Under the pieces are notes generated by a model. The model saw only the letters and a program-made list of their open reading frames with translations. It was not told where the DNA came from and made no database searches. A DNA stretch of 42,941 nucleotides from Candidatus Levyibacteriota bacterium. GTDB lineage: Bacteria > Patescibacteriota > Microgenomatia > Levybacterales > UBA12049. A program made the translations under genes and the position numbers. Location of the stretch: NCBI GenBank assembly GCA_009695045.1, contig SIBS01000001.1:1-42941 (forward strand). Direction: 5' to 3'. Of the stretch, positions 29,423-38,643 are shown in pieces. The number at the start of each line of letters is the position of its first letter. Positions within the stretch are counted from its first letter, which is position 1.

Positions 29423-30234
29423 ATTTTCATTTTTTTTCTAATCACATAAAATGCAAGTATAGCACAACAAAAAACTCCAATTCCTAAAACTATATATACA
29501 GAAGAATAATTATCAATAATTTTATTATTGCTTTTCATTGTTCTAGAATCAATCCTAATTACTTTATCTTCTGAGATAATTGTATTACCAAGCACTGATC
29601 CAGTAATTGATATAGGATTGTTATCTTCAGTAGTTGGTTCTAGGACTAATGTGGCGATTTGTTTTGGCATATTTGAAGGCAATATAATTAACACTATAGT
29701 TGTTGGCTCTGGCAAGGAAGTTGGCTGAGGTGATGCGGTAATTGTTGGCAAAACTGTTGGATAGGGAGTAGGGGTCTGAGTTGGGACTAAAATATTTACA
29801 GTTACCGCATTAACACTTGCTTCTGAAGATGTATATGATCCAGATGTAGTATATCTTCTTATTCTTAATTTATAAATTCCCATACCGTCATATTCTGTAA
29901 TAGATGGATTACCAGTTCTTGCTTGAATTAACCCAGTCCAGGAAGCACCTGATTGAATTACTATGGGAAGAAATTGAGCATATTCAGAACCAGTGTACCA
30001 ATAACTTCCATTAAATGTTTCTCCAAAATAATTAATTGTTTGATCTTTATATAAATCTACTCTTAGATAATTTGTTCCAGCCGTGGCACCAGATATGGTA
30101 GCCGTAATAGTAAACGATTCAGAAATTATCGATAAAGGAATATCAGAGACAATCGTAGTAACAACTGCATTCACGAACTTCGTAGATGCAATTAAAAAAA
30201 TAATTCCAATAATGAGCGCTATGGCTCTCTTCAT
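29419..30234 (-). CDS. Hypothetical surface protein (signal peptide, beta-rich domain, PT-rich linker, C-terminal TM)
   Basis: MKRAIALIIGIIFLIASTKFVNA; TQTPTPYPTVLPTITASPQPTSLPEPT linker; C-terminal VYIVLGIGVFCCAILAFYVIRKKMKI. Confidence 0.65.
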   Translation of the reverse strand: MKRAIALIIGIIFLIASTKFVNAVVTTIVSDIPLSIISESFTITATISGATAGTNYLRVDLYKDQTINYFGETFNGSYWYTGSEYAQFLPIVIQSGASWTGLIQARTGNPSITEYDGMGIYKLRIRRYTTSGSYTSSEASVNAVTVNILVPTQTPTPYPTVLPTITASPQPTSLPEPTTIVLIILPSNMPKQIATLVLEPTTEDNNPISITGSVLGNTIISEDKVIRIDSRTMKSNNKIIDNYSSVYIVLGIGVFCCAILAFYVIRKKMKI

Positions 30235-30238
30235 TAAA

Positions 30239-31438
30239 TTATTGTAAATGCCAATATAAAGTCATCTTATCATTTGGATGAATAATAAAAACTCCATTTG
30301 CACCATCCCCAGTACAATTTCTACATATATATGCCTCACCTTTCTCAACAGCTTTTACTACAGAATCAAGTGGACCAACCATATCAAATGCAGGATGTGG
30401 ATTTCCATTATACATCCATGCCCAACAAGTTGTCCCAAATCCTTGTGAGATATATAAATTATCAGTTGACATTGGCCAATCAAAAGATCCATCTCCTGTA
30501 ACAGTCGAGCCCCTTGAATCACTTCCACACCCAGTATTCCAAAATACACTCCTTGATTGAAGAATATTCGAGGGATTTTCATAGTTTGAATAATAGCTAT
30601 AATCCTCAAGCTTAGAAATATTATATACACCAAAATGTAGATGAGCACCAGATGAATAACCAGTATTACCCATAAGTCCTATAACATCACCTTTATCAAC
30701 TGAACGTGGCACAGTTGAAATTAAAAACTTTGCAGCTTTTTGAATTTGACCAAGCTCTCTTAATGCATCCGACAATCTTTTCTGATATTCAACTTCAGAA
30801 TTTTTTGTAATCATAAATAATGACTCTTTATCTTTTTTCTCGTTATCTAATTGAGCTGTATAAACATTAAGCTGTTTTCTTAGATCTTCTACTTTATTTT
30901 TTTTTGTTTGAAAAATATCTTTCTGATTTTCATAATTGTTTTTAGCCTGTTGAGTTGTGAGAAGTAACTCTTTATCATTTGCCTGAGTAATTCGTAAATA
31001 ATTAAAGCGAGTAAAAAAATCAGTAATACCATTCGCAGATAAAAGCAGTTGAAATGGCTGAACTGTGCCAAGCTCATAAGTTGCTATTATTCTATTTATT
31101 GAAACCCTTGTTAATGCATCAAGTGAATATTGTAATTCATTTATTTTATTTGTTGCAATTCCTATATCTCCATTAATTTCTTTAATTTCCTCTTCTGTCG
31201 CATTTATACGGAGCTCTGTCAATTTAATTTGATTATTCATGACTGCAATTTGAGATGAAAGTGTTTTCTCTTGCCCTTTAAGATTTATGACTTTATTTTG
31301 CAAATCATTTATTTCATTTTGTAAATTATTTAATGTATCACTAAAAGGTGTAGGGGTTTGTGCATGTGCATGGAAAAAAATACCAAAAATAAATAAGAAG
31401 AAAGATAAAATGAAAAAAAAATTCCTGAATAAATTCAT
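30239..31438 (-). CDS. Secreted coiled-coil protein with M23-type (LytM) peptidase motifs in permuted order
   Basis: Signal peptide, long coiled coil, GDVIGLMGNTGYSSGAHLHFGVY followed by FDWPMSTDNLYISQGFGTTC...HPAFDMVGPLDSVVKAVEKGEAY...LYWHLQ*. Confidence 0.85.
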   Translation of the reverse strand: MNLFRNFFFILSFFLFIFGIFFHAHAQTPTPFSDTLNNLQNEINDLQNKVINLKGQEKTLSSQIAVMNNQIKLTELRINATEEEIKEINGDIGIATNKINELQYSLDALTRVSINRIIATYELGTVQPFQLLLSANGITDFFTRFNYLRITQANDKELLLTTQQAKNNYENQKDIFQTKKNKVEDLRKQLNVYTAQLDNEKKDKESLFMITKNSEVEYQKRLSDALRELGQIQKAAKFLISTVPRSVDKGDVIGLMGNTGYSSGAHLHFGVYNISKLEDYSYYSNYENPSNILQSRSVFWNTGCGSDSRGSTVTGDGSFDWPMSTDNLYISQGFGTTCWAWMYNGNPHPAFDMVGPLDSVVKAVEKGEAYICRNCTGDGANGVFIIHPNDKMTLYWHLQ

Positions 31439-31444
31439 AGCAGG

Positions 31445-32311
31445 CTATTTTAAGTAACGCAGGACTGCCAATAGACTAGAAAATATGCCTAAAAAAGCAG
31501 CTATCATCAGCTCAATACCTAAGAATTCAAGCAGCAATAACCATGATATTGGAAATATTTGAATTCCTTGCAGAAATGAAGAAAGAAATGGTCCTGCATA
31601 AAAAATTAGTCCTACAGATAATGACCACCCAAAAACTGCCCCTATCATTCCATAAAGCATTCCCTCAAGAACAAATGGCCATCTAATATACCAATTAGTC
31701 GCACCAAGTAATCGCATAATTTCTATTTCATCTTTTTTCTGAGAAATCTTAATACCAATTATAATAATCATTATAAAAACAGAGTCTAATAATAATGCTA
31801 AGATTAACGCCAATCCTATTTTTCTTAATGCATCTGTCCAATTGGTAAGATTAGTTACTATATCCTTGGGGAAAACTACCTCTTTAATAATTGTAGTATT
31901 TTGTAGAGCATTTGATATTTCTGAAAGATCTTTAATATTTGTGGTAGAAATTTCAAGAGATGCTGGAAGAATATCTGCTGTAACAAATTCCAATAATAAC
32001 GGGTCATCTTTAAATTTTTGCTTATAAATCCTAAGTGCATCTTGTTTTGAGACAAATTTTGTACTTGATACTTTATTGCTAGATTCTATTTGTGATCGAA
32101 GATCATCAATTTTTTCTTGAGTTGCTTCGTTTTTGAAAAATGCTGTTACTTGTGGTAGTGATTCAAAATAAGTAATTATTTTTGCAGATCCAAAGATAAC
32201 AAAAGTAAATAAAGAGGCAACAAAAAAAGTTTGCATGATTATAAAAACCGCTGCAAATGCTTGATACGGAGATCGACGTATATGTTTCCATGCTGTTCTA
32301 AATGACTTCAT
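31445..32311 (-). CDS. ftsX: Cell division protein FtsX-like permease
   Basis: RTAWKHIRRSPYQAFAAVFIIM, LPQVTAFFKNEATQEKIDDLRSQI, RLLGATNWYIRWPFVLEG; next to ftsE. Confidence 0.9.
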   Translation of the reverse strand: MKSFRTAWKHIRRSPYQAFAAVFIIMQTFFVASLFTFVIFGSAKIITYFESLPQVTAFFKNEATQEKIDDLRSQIESSNKVSSTKFVSKQDALRIYKQKFKDDPLLLEFVTADILPASLEISTTNIKDLSEISNALQNTTIIKEVVFPKDIVTNLTNWTDALRKIGLALILALLLDSVFIMIIIIGIKISQKKDEIEIMRLLGATNWYIRWPFVLEGMLYGMIGAVFGWSLSVGLIFYAGPFLSSFLQGIQIFPISWLLLLEFLGIELMIAAFLGIFSSLLAVLRYLK

Positions 32312-32994
32312 TTATCACCCTCTTTTTCTTTATGGCTCTCATCTCTTATTAGGCGTCCTTTTTCAAGCGATATAATCCTTTTTTTCATACTATTTACAAT
32401 ATCAAAATTATGAGTCGCCATTATAACAGTTGTTCCCTTGCTATTAATATCTAAAAGTAGTTTTACAATTTCCCTACTAGTAATTTGGTCCAGATTGCCA
32501 GTTGGTTCATCAGCAAGTAAAATATCTGGAGACAAAACCAAAGAGCGAGCTATTGCAACTCGCTGTAATTCCCCCCCCGAAAGTTGAACTGGAAACTTAT
32601 TTCTATGCTCACTTATTCCTAATTGACTTAACACTTCCTCTACTCTTATTCTTGCTTCATCAGATGCAAAACCAGAAAACTCCAGTGGTAAAACAACGTT
32701 TTCGAAAATAGTTCTATCCGTAAGTAACTTAAGGCTTTGAAAAACAACGCCAACTTTTTTTCTCAAATGAGATATTTTTCCTTGAGGAAGCTTTACTATA
32801 TCATAATCTGCAACGATTATAGTCCCCCCAGATGGAAGAATATCTCGTATAAGAAGCCTAAACAATGTTGTTTTACCAGAACCAGTTGGACCAACAAGGA
32901 ATACAAATTCTCCTTTTTCAACAGTTAGATTTATATCGAATAATCCTAAAGTCCCAAGTGTAAATTTTTTTGTGACCTTATTTAGCTTAATCAT
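32308..32994 (-). CDS. ftsE: Cell division ATP-binding protein FtsE
   Basis: MIKLNKVTKKFTLGTLGLFDINLTVEKGEFVFLVGPTGSGKTTLFRLL, LSGGELQRVAIARSLVLSPDILLADEPTGNLD. Start at 32994 preferred over 33045. Confidence 0.92.
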   Translation of the reverse strand: MIKLNKVTKKFTLGTLGLFDINLTVEKGEFVFLVGPTGSGKTTLFRLLIRDILPSGGTIIVADYDIVKLPQGKISHLRKKVGVVFQSLKLLTDRTIFENVVLPLEFSGFASDEARIRVEEVLSQLGISEHRNKFPVQLSGGELQRVAIARSLVLSPDILLADEPTGNLDQITSREIVKLLLDINSKGTTVIMATHNFDIVNSMKKRIISLEKGRLIRDESHKEKEGDK

Positions 32995-33008
32995 AAAAGG
33001 AGTAAATT

Positions 33009-33479
33009 CTATAATGACTCTACTTGACCAACTTCCATAAGCCAACCTGCTTTTTTGGAAGAATTAGTTTGACCCCATACTTTTACTTTCTTTCCTAGAA
33101 ATTTAGAAAGGTCAACCAGGGAAGATGTTAAATACACATTTTGACTTTCTCCACCAGGACGAACTAGATGATACTGCCCTTCATTATCTATTCCTCCATC
33201 TTTTAACATTCCTTCTGCAGTATCTTTAAATGTTTTAGAAATTTCCGAATCAACTATTTTATATTTTTCTGATTCAACTACAGAAATATTTTTAGAACCA
33301 ACACTTATCATATTAGAATTCTGAATTGAAATAATATATCCAGTTCCAATACCAAGAACAGAAGCTATCAATAAGGAGATTATTAACTTTTGAGAAAACA
33401 TACTAGATTCAATTATTTCTAAATCATGAACTAATGAATCCTCATCTTCTTTATGGCTATGATTTTTATTCTTATCCAT
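33009..33479 (-). CDS. Hypothetical protein with N-terminal TM, between prfB and ftsE
   Basis: TM (KLIISLLIASVLGIGTGYII) and C-terminal LSKFLGKKVKVWGQTNSSKKAGWLMEVGQVE. Confidence 0.6.
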   Translation of the reverse strand: MDKNKNHSHKEDEDSLVHDLEIIESSMFSQKLIISLLIASVLGIGTGYIISIQNSNMISVGSKNISVVESEKYKIVDSEISKTFKDTAEGMLKDGGIDNEGQYHLVRPGGESQNVYLTSSLVDLSKFLGKKVKVWGQTNSSKKAGWLMEVGQVESL

Positions 33480-33535
33480 ATGTATAGCTTATATAGTAAA
33501 GCATAAATTTAAAGATTTAACAACTCAGAAATATT

Positions 33536-34546
33536 TTATGAAAAAAATCTAAGCTCTTCTTCTATAAATCTATCAAGATCTCCTCCTAGTACGCCTTCCG
33601 TATCACTCGTTTCATGATTTGTTCGTAAATCCTTAACCATTCTATATGGATGCAGTACGTATGATCTTATCTGGTTTCCCCATCCTGGTGTTTTATATCC
33701 ACCCTTTAATCTTTTTTCTTCTTTTTTACGCTCTTCTTCCTGCACTACCCATAATTTTGCTCTTAATATCCTTAATGCATCTTCTCGATTTTGCCCTTGT
33801 TGTCTTTCTGCTTGAGCTGTTACAACAATGCCTGATGGTAAATGTTTTAGCCTAACTGCTGAAGAAACCTTTTGAACATTTTGCCCGCCATTAGAACTAG
33901 CTCTATAAAAATCCCATTCAATATCATCATCTTTTATCACAATAGGGCTCTTATCATCTTCAATTAGTGGAAGTAATTCTACTAATGCAAATGATGTTTG
34001 TCTTAAATTATCAGCATTAAACGGAGATAATCTTACCAATCTATGCACTCCTGCTTCACCTTTAAGAAAACCGTAAGCATATGCACCAATCACGGTCATA
34101 GTAACGCTTTTTATTCCTGCTTCTTCTCCTGAAATTTCTTCTATTACCTCAAATGACCAACCTTTTTTTTCAAAATACCTAGTATACATTCTATATAGCA
34201 TCTCTGCCCAATCCATGGCTTCAACCCCACCCTGACCAGAATGAATCGAAAATATTGCACTATTTCCATCATAATGACCAGAAAAATACATCAACATTTC
34301 AAGCTTATCTAAAAGCTTTTGAGCATCTTCGATCATACCTTCTCGCAAATATTCCTCAAGAAGATGAGCCTCATTGATTTCTTTTTGCAAATTAGTCATT
34401 ATTTTCATTTTAGAAGCGGCCAGTTGATGATTCTGCCAAAAATCTTGATGACTACTTTCATCCTCAATTTCTTTAATTTTATTGATTTTTTGCTCAATAC
34501 CTAATTTATTAATAGTCTTAAGCGCTCGCTCCTTTAATTCATCCAT
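33536..34546 (-). CDS. prfB: Peptide chain release factor 2
   Basis: IHSGQGGVEAMDWAEMLYRMY, FYRASSNGGQNVQKVSSAVRLKHLPSGIVV, YVLHPYRMVKDLRTNHET; SD AAAGGA upstream. Confidence 0.94.
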   Translation of the reverse strand: MDELKERALKTINKLGIEQKINKIKEIEDESSHQDFWQNHQLAASKMKIMTNLQKEINEAHLLEEYLREGMIEDAQKLLDKLEMLMYFSGHYDGNSAIFSIHSGQGGVEAMDWAEMLYRMYTRYFEKKGWSFEVIEEISGEEAGIKSVTMTVIGAYAYGFLKGEAGVHRLVRLSPFNADNLRQTSFALVELLPLIEDDKSPIVIKDDDIEWDFYRASSNGGQNVQKVSSAVRLKHLPSGIVVTAQAERQQGQNREDALRILRAKLWVVQEEERKKEEKRLKGGYKTPGWGNQIRSYVLHPYRMVKDLRTNHETSDTEGVLGGDLDRFIEEELRFFS

Positions 34547-34555
34547 AATATTCCT

Positions 34556-34957
34556 TTAAAAACTATCGCACATCTTTTGGCACATTTCTTTTGCTTTATT
34601 GCGAGGAACTTGCTCTATTGTTTTCAAATCATTTAATATTTTTTGGACCTGTGGAGAGGATGATGCAATTTCTGTCAAAGATATATTTGATGCATCAATC
34701 ATAATGGTCGAAATTTTTTCCTCAATTGCTTGTTTAACAAAATCCCCGCTACTCTTTATACTAAAAATATTTCCATCTTGACGAGTTATAGCACCAGCTA
34801 CTTCTTTACGCATGTTATCATTTTTAAATTGTTGTTCAAATTTACTAAATAAAATATCTTTTGAAAAAAATAATCCTATTCCAATTATGACTATGCTTAT
34901 AATCCCTATAAAAATCTTTTTAATATCCCATACTTCATCATGAATTTCTTCACTCAT
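34556..34957 (-). CDS. Hypothetical single-TM protein
   Basis: 133-aa ORF with TM IKKIFIGIISIVIIGIGLFF, upstream of prfB; TACAAT 6 nt before ATG. Confidence 0.6.
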   Translation of the reverse strand: MSEEIHDEVWDIKKIFIGIISIVIIGIGLFFSKDILFSKFEQQFKNDNMRKEVAGAITRQDGNIFSIKSSGDFVKQAIEEKISTIMIDASNISLTEIASSSPQVQKILNDLKTIEQVPRNKAKEMCQKMCDSF

Positions 34958-34999
34958 GCAATTATTGTAAGAGAAAAAGAATCTGTTTGCAAACGAAAA

Positions 35000-36844
35000 T
35001 TATAAAAGAAGTTTTTTAACACGAGCCACTATGTGACTTGAGTCAATACCAGCAGCTCTAATAACTTCTAATTCTTCGCCAGAATGCGCTATGCTAGAAA
35101 TTGCCATCTTCTCGATAATAGCTTTTTGATCTGCTAAAGCACTTAATACAAAATCGCCTAAGCCACCATGCTCAAAGTGATCCTCAACAACGATAATTAT
35201 TTGTTTTTTTGTTTCTTTTAATGCCAAAATTAGCGCTTCTTTGTCTATTGGCTTTACGCTATAGCAATCAATAACTCGAATAAATATATTCTGCGATCTT
35301 AGCACTTCATATGCCTTAATTGCTTCATGCACCGTTAATCCACCACCAACTACCGTAAGTAGATCATTTTTATTTTTTTGTAAAACTTTTGATCCACCGA
35401 TTAAAAATCTTTCTTCATCTTTATAAATAACCGGCACCTTGGTACGTGCCGTGCGGAGATAAGAAATTCCATCAAATCCAATTTGTAAACCAGTAAGTTT
35501 TTCTGTTGCAACAGCATCTGCTGGATAAAGAATAACTGAATCTGGTAATGCACCTATCATTGCAATATCCTCAAGCCCCATTTGAGACGATCCATCTTTT
35601 CCGAGAGAAACACCAGCATAGGATCCACACAGCTTAAGATTTGCCTCAGAAATCCTACCCATCCTAATTTGATCGAATGCTCTTGTAAAAAAAGCGCCAA
35701 AAGTTGCAACATATGGCAAGAATCCTAACTTTGATAATCCAACTGCAACTCCTACCATGTTTTGTTCTGCAATAAAACATTCTATGAATCGATCAGGAAA
35801 TTCTTTTTCAAAATCTTGAACTGAAGTAGAATTTTTTACATCTCCATCTAATACTATTAATTGCTCATTTATTTTACCAAGCTTGACAAGTGCCTTACCA
35901 TTTATTTCTTTTGTCATAAATACATCTCCAATCTTATATTCAGTTTCTACTTCTATGGATACATCAACTTGTTTAATGTTCATTATTTCTTTTGGCATTC
36001 GTAATGGAAAAACTACTTCATCTTTTAATTCTCCAAGAATTTTTAATATCTTCTCCAAATATTCCTTGCTCAATGGTTTAGAATGATAACCATTTTTATT
36101 TTCCCATTCATCAATACCTTTACCCTTAATTGTCTTTGCAATAATAATAAATGGACGATTACTTTTATTATTTACAGCAAGATTAAATGCATTTTCAATT
36201 TCTTCAATATTGTGCCCATCTATAGCTAAAACTTCCCATCCAAAAGCTGAAAATCTATTAATATATTCATCCATACTGTGTCCAAACATCGTCTCCTCGC
36301 TTTGTCCAAATCTATTGATATCTGCTATTGCAATTAGATTATTAAGCTTATAATAAGACGCGAAATTAGCCGCTTCCCAGATTTGACCCTCAGCCAATTC
36401 ACCATCTCCAAGCAATACATAAACCTTTGGCTTTTTTATAAGTTTTCTACACCTTTGTATGCCAATTGCCATTCCTGCTCCTATTGATAATCCTTGTCCA
36501 AGCGATCCAGTTGCCGCTTCGGTATATGGAAAAGTTGCCACAGGATGTCCTTCAAACTTACTACCAAAAGCTCTAAGTGTTTTTAATTCTTCAAATGGAT
36601 ATGCTCCAGAAGCCGCATATAGACTATACAGGAGAGGAGCAGCATGGCCTTTAGAAAAAATCAACCTATCATTGGCTAAATTATTTGGATTTTTTATATC
36701 ATATGAATAATGCTTATCAAATAAAACAGTCATTAGATCTACGGCCGACAGAGATGAAGTTGCATGACCAGATTGAGCCTCAGTTGTCGCAATAAGGCAC
36801 CATTTCCTAACAAGATTCGCTTTTTTTATTAAATCTATATCCAT
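35000..36844 (-). CDS. tkt: Transketolase (full length, single chain)
   Basis: SGHATSSLSAVDLMTVLF, FSKGHAAPLLYSLYAASG, VLLGDGELAEGQIWEAANFASYYKLNNLIAIADINR, VGVAVGLSKLGFLPYVATFGAFFTRAFDQIRM. Confidence 0.94.
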   Translation of the reverse strand: MDIDLIKKANLVRKWCLIATTEAQSGHATSSLSAVDLMTVLFDKHYSYDIKNPNNLANDRLIFSKGHAAPLLYSLYAASGAYPFEELKTLRAFGSKFEGHPVATFPYTEAATGSLGQGLSIGAGMAIGIQRCRKLIKKPKVYVLLGDGELAEGQIWEAANFASYYKLNNLIAIADINRFGQSEETMFGHSMDEYINRFSAFGWEVLAIDGHNIEEIENAFNLAVNNKSNRPFIIIAKTIKGKGIDEWENKNGYHSKPLSKEYLEKILKILGELKDEVVFPLRMPKEIMNIKQVDVSIEVETEYKIGDVFMTKEINGKALVKLGKINEQLIVLDGDVKNSTSVQDFEKEFPDRFIECFIAEQNMVGVAVGLSKLGFLPYVATFGAFFTRAFDQIRMGRISEANLKLCGSYAGVSLGKDGSSQMGLEDIAMIGALPDSVILYPADAVATEKLTGLQIGFDGISYLRTARTKVPVIYKDEERFLIGGSKVLQKNKNDLLTVVGGGLTVHEAIKAYEVLRSQNIFIRVIDCYSVKPIDKEALILALKETKKQIIIVVEDHFEHGGLGDFVLSALADQKAIIEKMAISSIAHSGEELEVIRAAGIDSSHIVARVKKLLL

Positions 36845-36851
36845 TGAGATT

Positions 36852-36860
36852 ATTGTATCA
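36852..36860 (-). promoter_or_regulatory. Extended -10 (TGATACAAT) 7 nt before tkt ATG; predicted leaderless start
   Basis: Minus strand: TGATACAAT-AATCTCA-ATG. Confidence 0.5.
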
Positions 36861-36879
36861 TCGCTTCAATAAAAATCAA

Positions 36880-36888
36880 TGGTATAAT
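36880..36888 (+). promoter_or_regulatory. Extended -10 (TGGTATAAT) 6 nt before uppP ATG; predicted leaderless start
   Basis: TGGTATAAT-TTATTT-ATG(36895). Confidence 0.55.
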
Positions 36889-36894
36889 TTATTT

Positions 36895-37668
36895 ATGAAT
36901 CTTATTGAAGCAGTAATTTTTTCTATCGTTGAAGGAATTACTGAATTTCTTCCAGTATCTTCAACTGGTCATTTAAATCTAGTAAGAGTTTTACTAAATA
37001 TACCCAAAACAGATTTTTTTACAACTTTTGAGATATTTATTCAATTAGGATCAATTTTAGCTGTCATATTTCTATATGGAAATATCGTATTAAAAAATAA
37101 AGAGTATTGGAAAAAAATTATTACAGCATTTATTCCAACTGCCATTATTGGCTTAACTTTTGGAAAATTTATAAAAAATTATCTAATTAGTAATGAATAC
37201 ATAACATTGATAGCATTATTTTTGGGAGGAATAATTCTTATTTTTTTTGAGATTTTCTATAAAGAAAAAGATCACCATATTGAAAGAATAGAACTTATCA
37301 CCTATCCACAGGCAGCTATTATAGGAATCTTTCAATCATTAGCAATGATTCCCGGAGTATCGAGATCAGCATCTACAATTTTAGGAGCATTATTTTTGGG
37401 AACAAAAAGAAATACTGCAATTGAGTTTTCATTTCTTCTTGCAATTCCAACTATGATTGCAGCAGCAATTTTTAGCATTAAAGATGCATATTTTAATTTT
37501 TCAACAAATGAATCCTTATTGATGATGGTCGGAATCTTAGTATCATTTATTATGGCTATTTTTACAATAAAATGGCTAGTTAATTTTATTAAATCAAATA
37601 GTTTTATTCCATTTGGTATTTATAGAATTATTATCTCTATTATTTTTTATATTTTTATTCTTAATTAA
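36895..37668 (+). CDS. uppP: Undecaprenyl-diphosphatase UppP (BacA family)
   Basis: MNLIEAVIFSIVEGITEFLPVSSTGHLNL, IPGVSRSASTILGALFLG. Start reassigned from 36844. Confidence 0.94.
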   Translation: MNLIEAVIFSIVEGITEFLPVSSTGHLNLVRVLLNIPKTDFFTTFEIFIQLGSILAVIFLYGNIVLKNKEYWKKIITAFIPTAIIGLTFGKFIKNYLISNEYITLIALFLGGIILIFFEIFYKEKDHHIERIELITYPQAAIIGIFQSLAMIPGVSRSASTILGALFLGTKRNTAIEFSFLLAIPTMIAAAIFSIKDAYFNFSTNESLLMMVGILVSFIMAIFTIKWLVNFIKSNSFIPFGIYRIIISIIFYIFILN

Positions 37669-37691
37669 ATTTAATGTAAATTAATATTTTA

Positions 37692-37700
37692 TGATACAAT
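37692..37700 (+). promoter_or_regulatory. Extended -10 (TGATACAAT) 6 nt before the MazG-like ATG; predicted leaderless start
   Basis: TGATACAAT-TAATTT-ATG(37707). Confidence 0.5.
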
Positions 37701-37706
37701 TAATTT

Positions 37707-38039
37707 ATGAATATTGATACACTCCAAGAAAAAATAAAATTACTCAACGAAAAAACAAGACCACATTATAAATTATATTCCCAAAGAGAAAAAGAAATTC
37801 TTACAAAGACTATCAAGCTTAATGAAGAAGTAGGCGAGTTATGCAATGATATCTTAGCAGTATTAAAGTTGCAGAGGAAATCAAAACTCGAAAAATTTGA
37901 TAAAAGAAGTATCTATGAAGAATTTGCTGATGTAATAATTACAACAATTCAACTTGCAGAAGCAGCTGGAGTTGATACTAGTAGAGCAATTAGTGATAAG
38001 CTTACTAAAATTGAGAAAAAATACCTTCAAGACAAATAA
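37707..38039 (+). CDS. MazG-like nucleotide pyrophosphohydrolase-family protein
   Basis: IKLNEEVGELCNDILAVL...IYEEFADVIITTIQLAEAAGVD: EExxE...ExxD pattern of all-alpha NTP pyrophosphatases. Confidence 0.8.
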   Translation: MNIDTLQEKIKLLNEKTRPHYKLYSQREKEILTKTIKLNEEVGELCNDILAVLKLQRKSKLEKFDKRSIYEEFADVIITTIQLAEAAGVDTSRAISDKLTKIEKKYLQDK

Positions 38040-38040
38040 A

Positions 38041-38070
38041 ATATAATAATAATTTTGAGACTTATTATAT
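38041..38070. terminator. Hairpin ATATAATAA...TTATTATAT between convergent MazG-like and sodC genes
   Basis: 9-bp perfect inverted repeat at the convergent junction. Confidence 0.45.
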
Positions 38071-38580
38071 CTTAAGTATAACACCACATCCAGATCTCGG
38101 ACCACCACTAACTCCAGATTTATGTGGACCACTTACGCACTGATCGTGATTACCATGAATCATTATAGATGCGCCACCTTCATTAAAAATACATATGGGG
38201 CCATCCATAATCGAAAATCTTGTTGTAATTGCATTTAATTGACCTGATCCATCCTCTTTTATTTCTATATTGGGAAGATCTCCCATATGAAAAGGGTGAT
38301 TAACATCTGGATCATTATTGGCTGCAGGACCAAGATCAAAATGTCCACCAGCGGTCATAAATGGAACTTCGCAGATTCCTTTTTCATGAAGATGACAACC
38401 ATGAAGCCCTGGCTTAAGAACGCCCTGTTCAGAATTAATTCTAACTAATACTCGAACCCATGTTGCTGTACCAAGTTGCATTTCGAAGAAGTCTGCGGTG
38501 CCATAAATACCATCTCCAATAATATTGGCATGTGCTTTTGCAATTTCATATTCTTGTCCATCTGGCCATTCAACTAACAT
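38065..38580 (-). CDS. sodC: Cu/Zn superoxide dismutase-like protein without evident signal peptide
   Basis: GLHGCHLHEKGICEVPFMTAGGHFDLGP...NHPFHMGDLPNIEIKEDGSG...SIMIHGNHDQC...SGVSGGPRSGCGVI. Confidence 0.88.
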   Translation of the reverse strand: MLVEWPDGQEYEIAKAHANIIGDGIYGTADFFEMQLGTATWVRVLVRINSEQGVLKPGLHGCHLHEKGICEVPFMTAGGHFDLGPAANNDPDVNHPFHMGDLPNIEIKEDGSGQLNAITTRFSIMDGPICIFNEGGASIMIHGNHDQCVSGPHKSGVSGGPRSGCGVILKI

Positions 38581-38643
38581 AATTAAACTTATACAACAGA
38601 TATAAGTATGATTGCAAGAGGAAAAATAATAAATAAATAATAA

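Noticed and set aside
33536-34546. Programmed +1 frameshift in prfB
   Set aside because: The frame is continuous from an SD-preceded ATG; no CUUUGA-type slippery stop seen.
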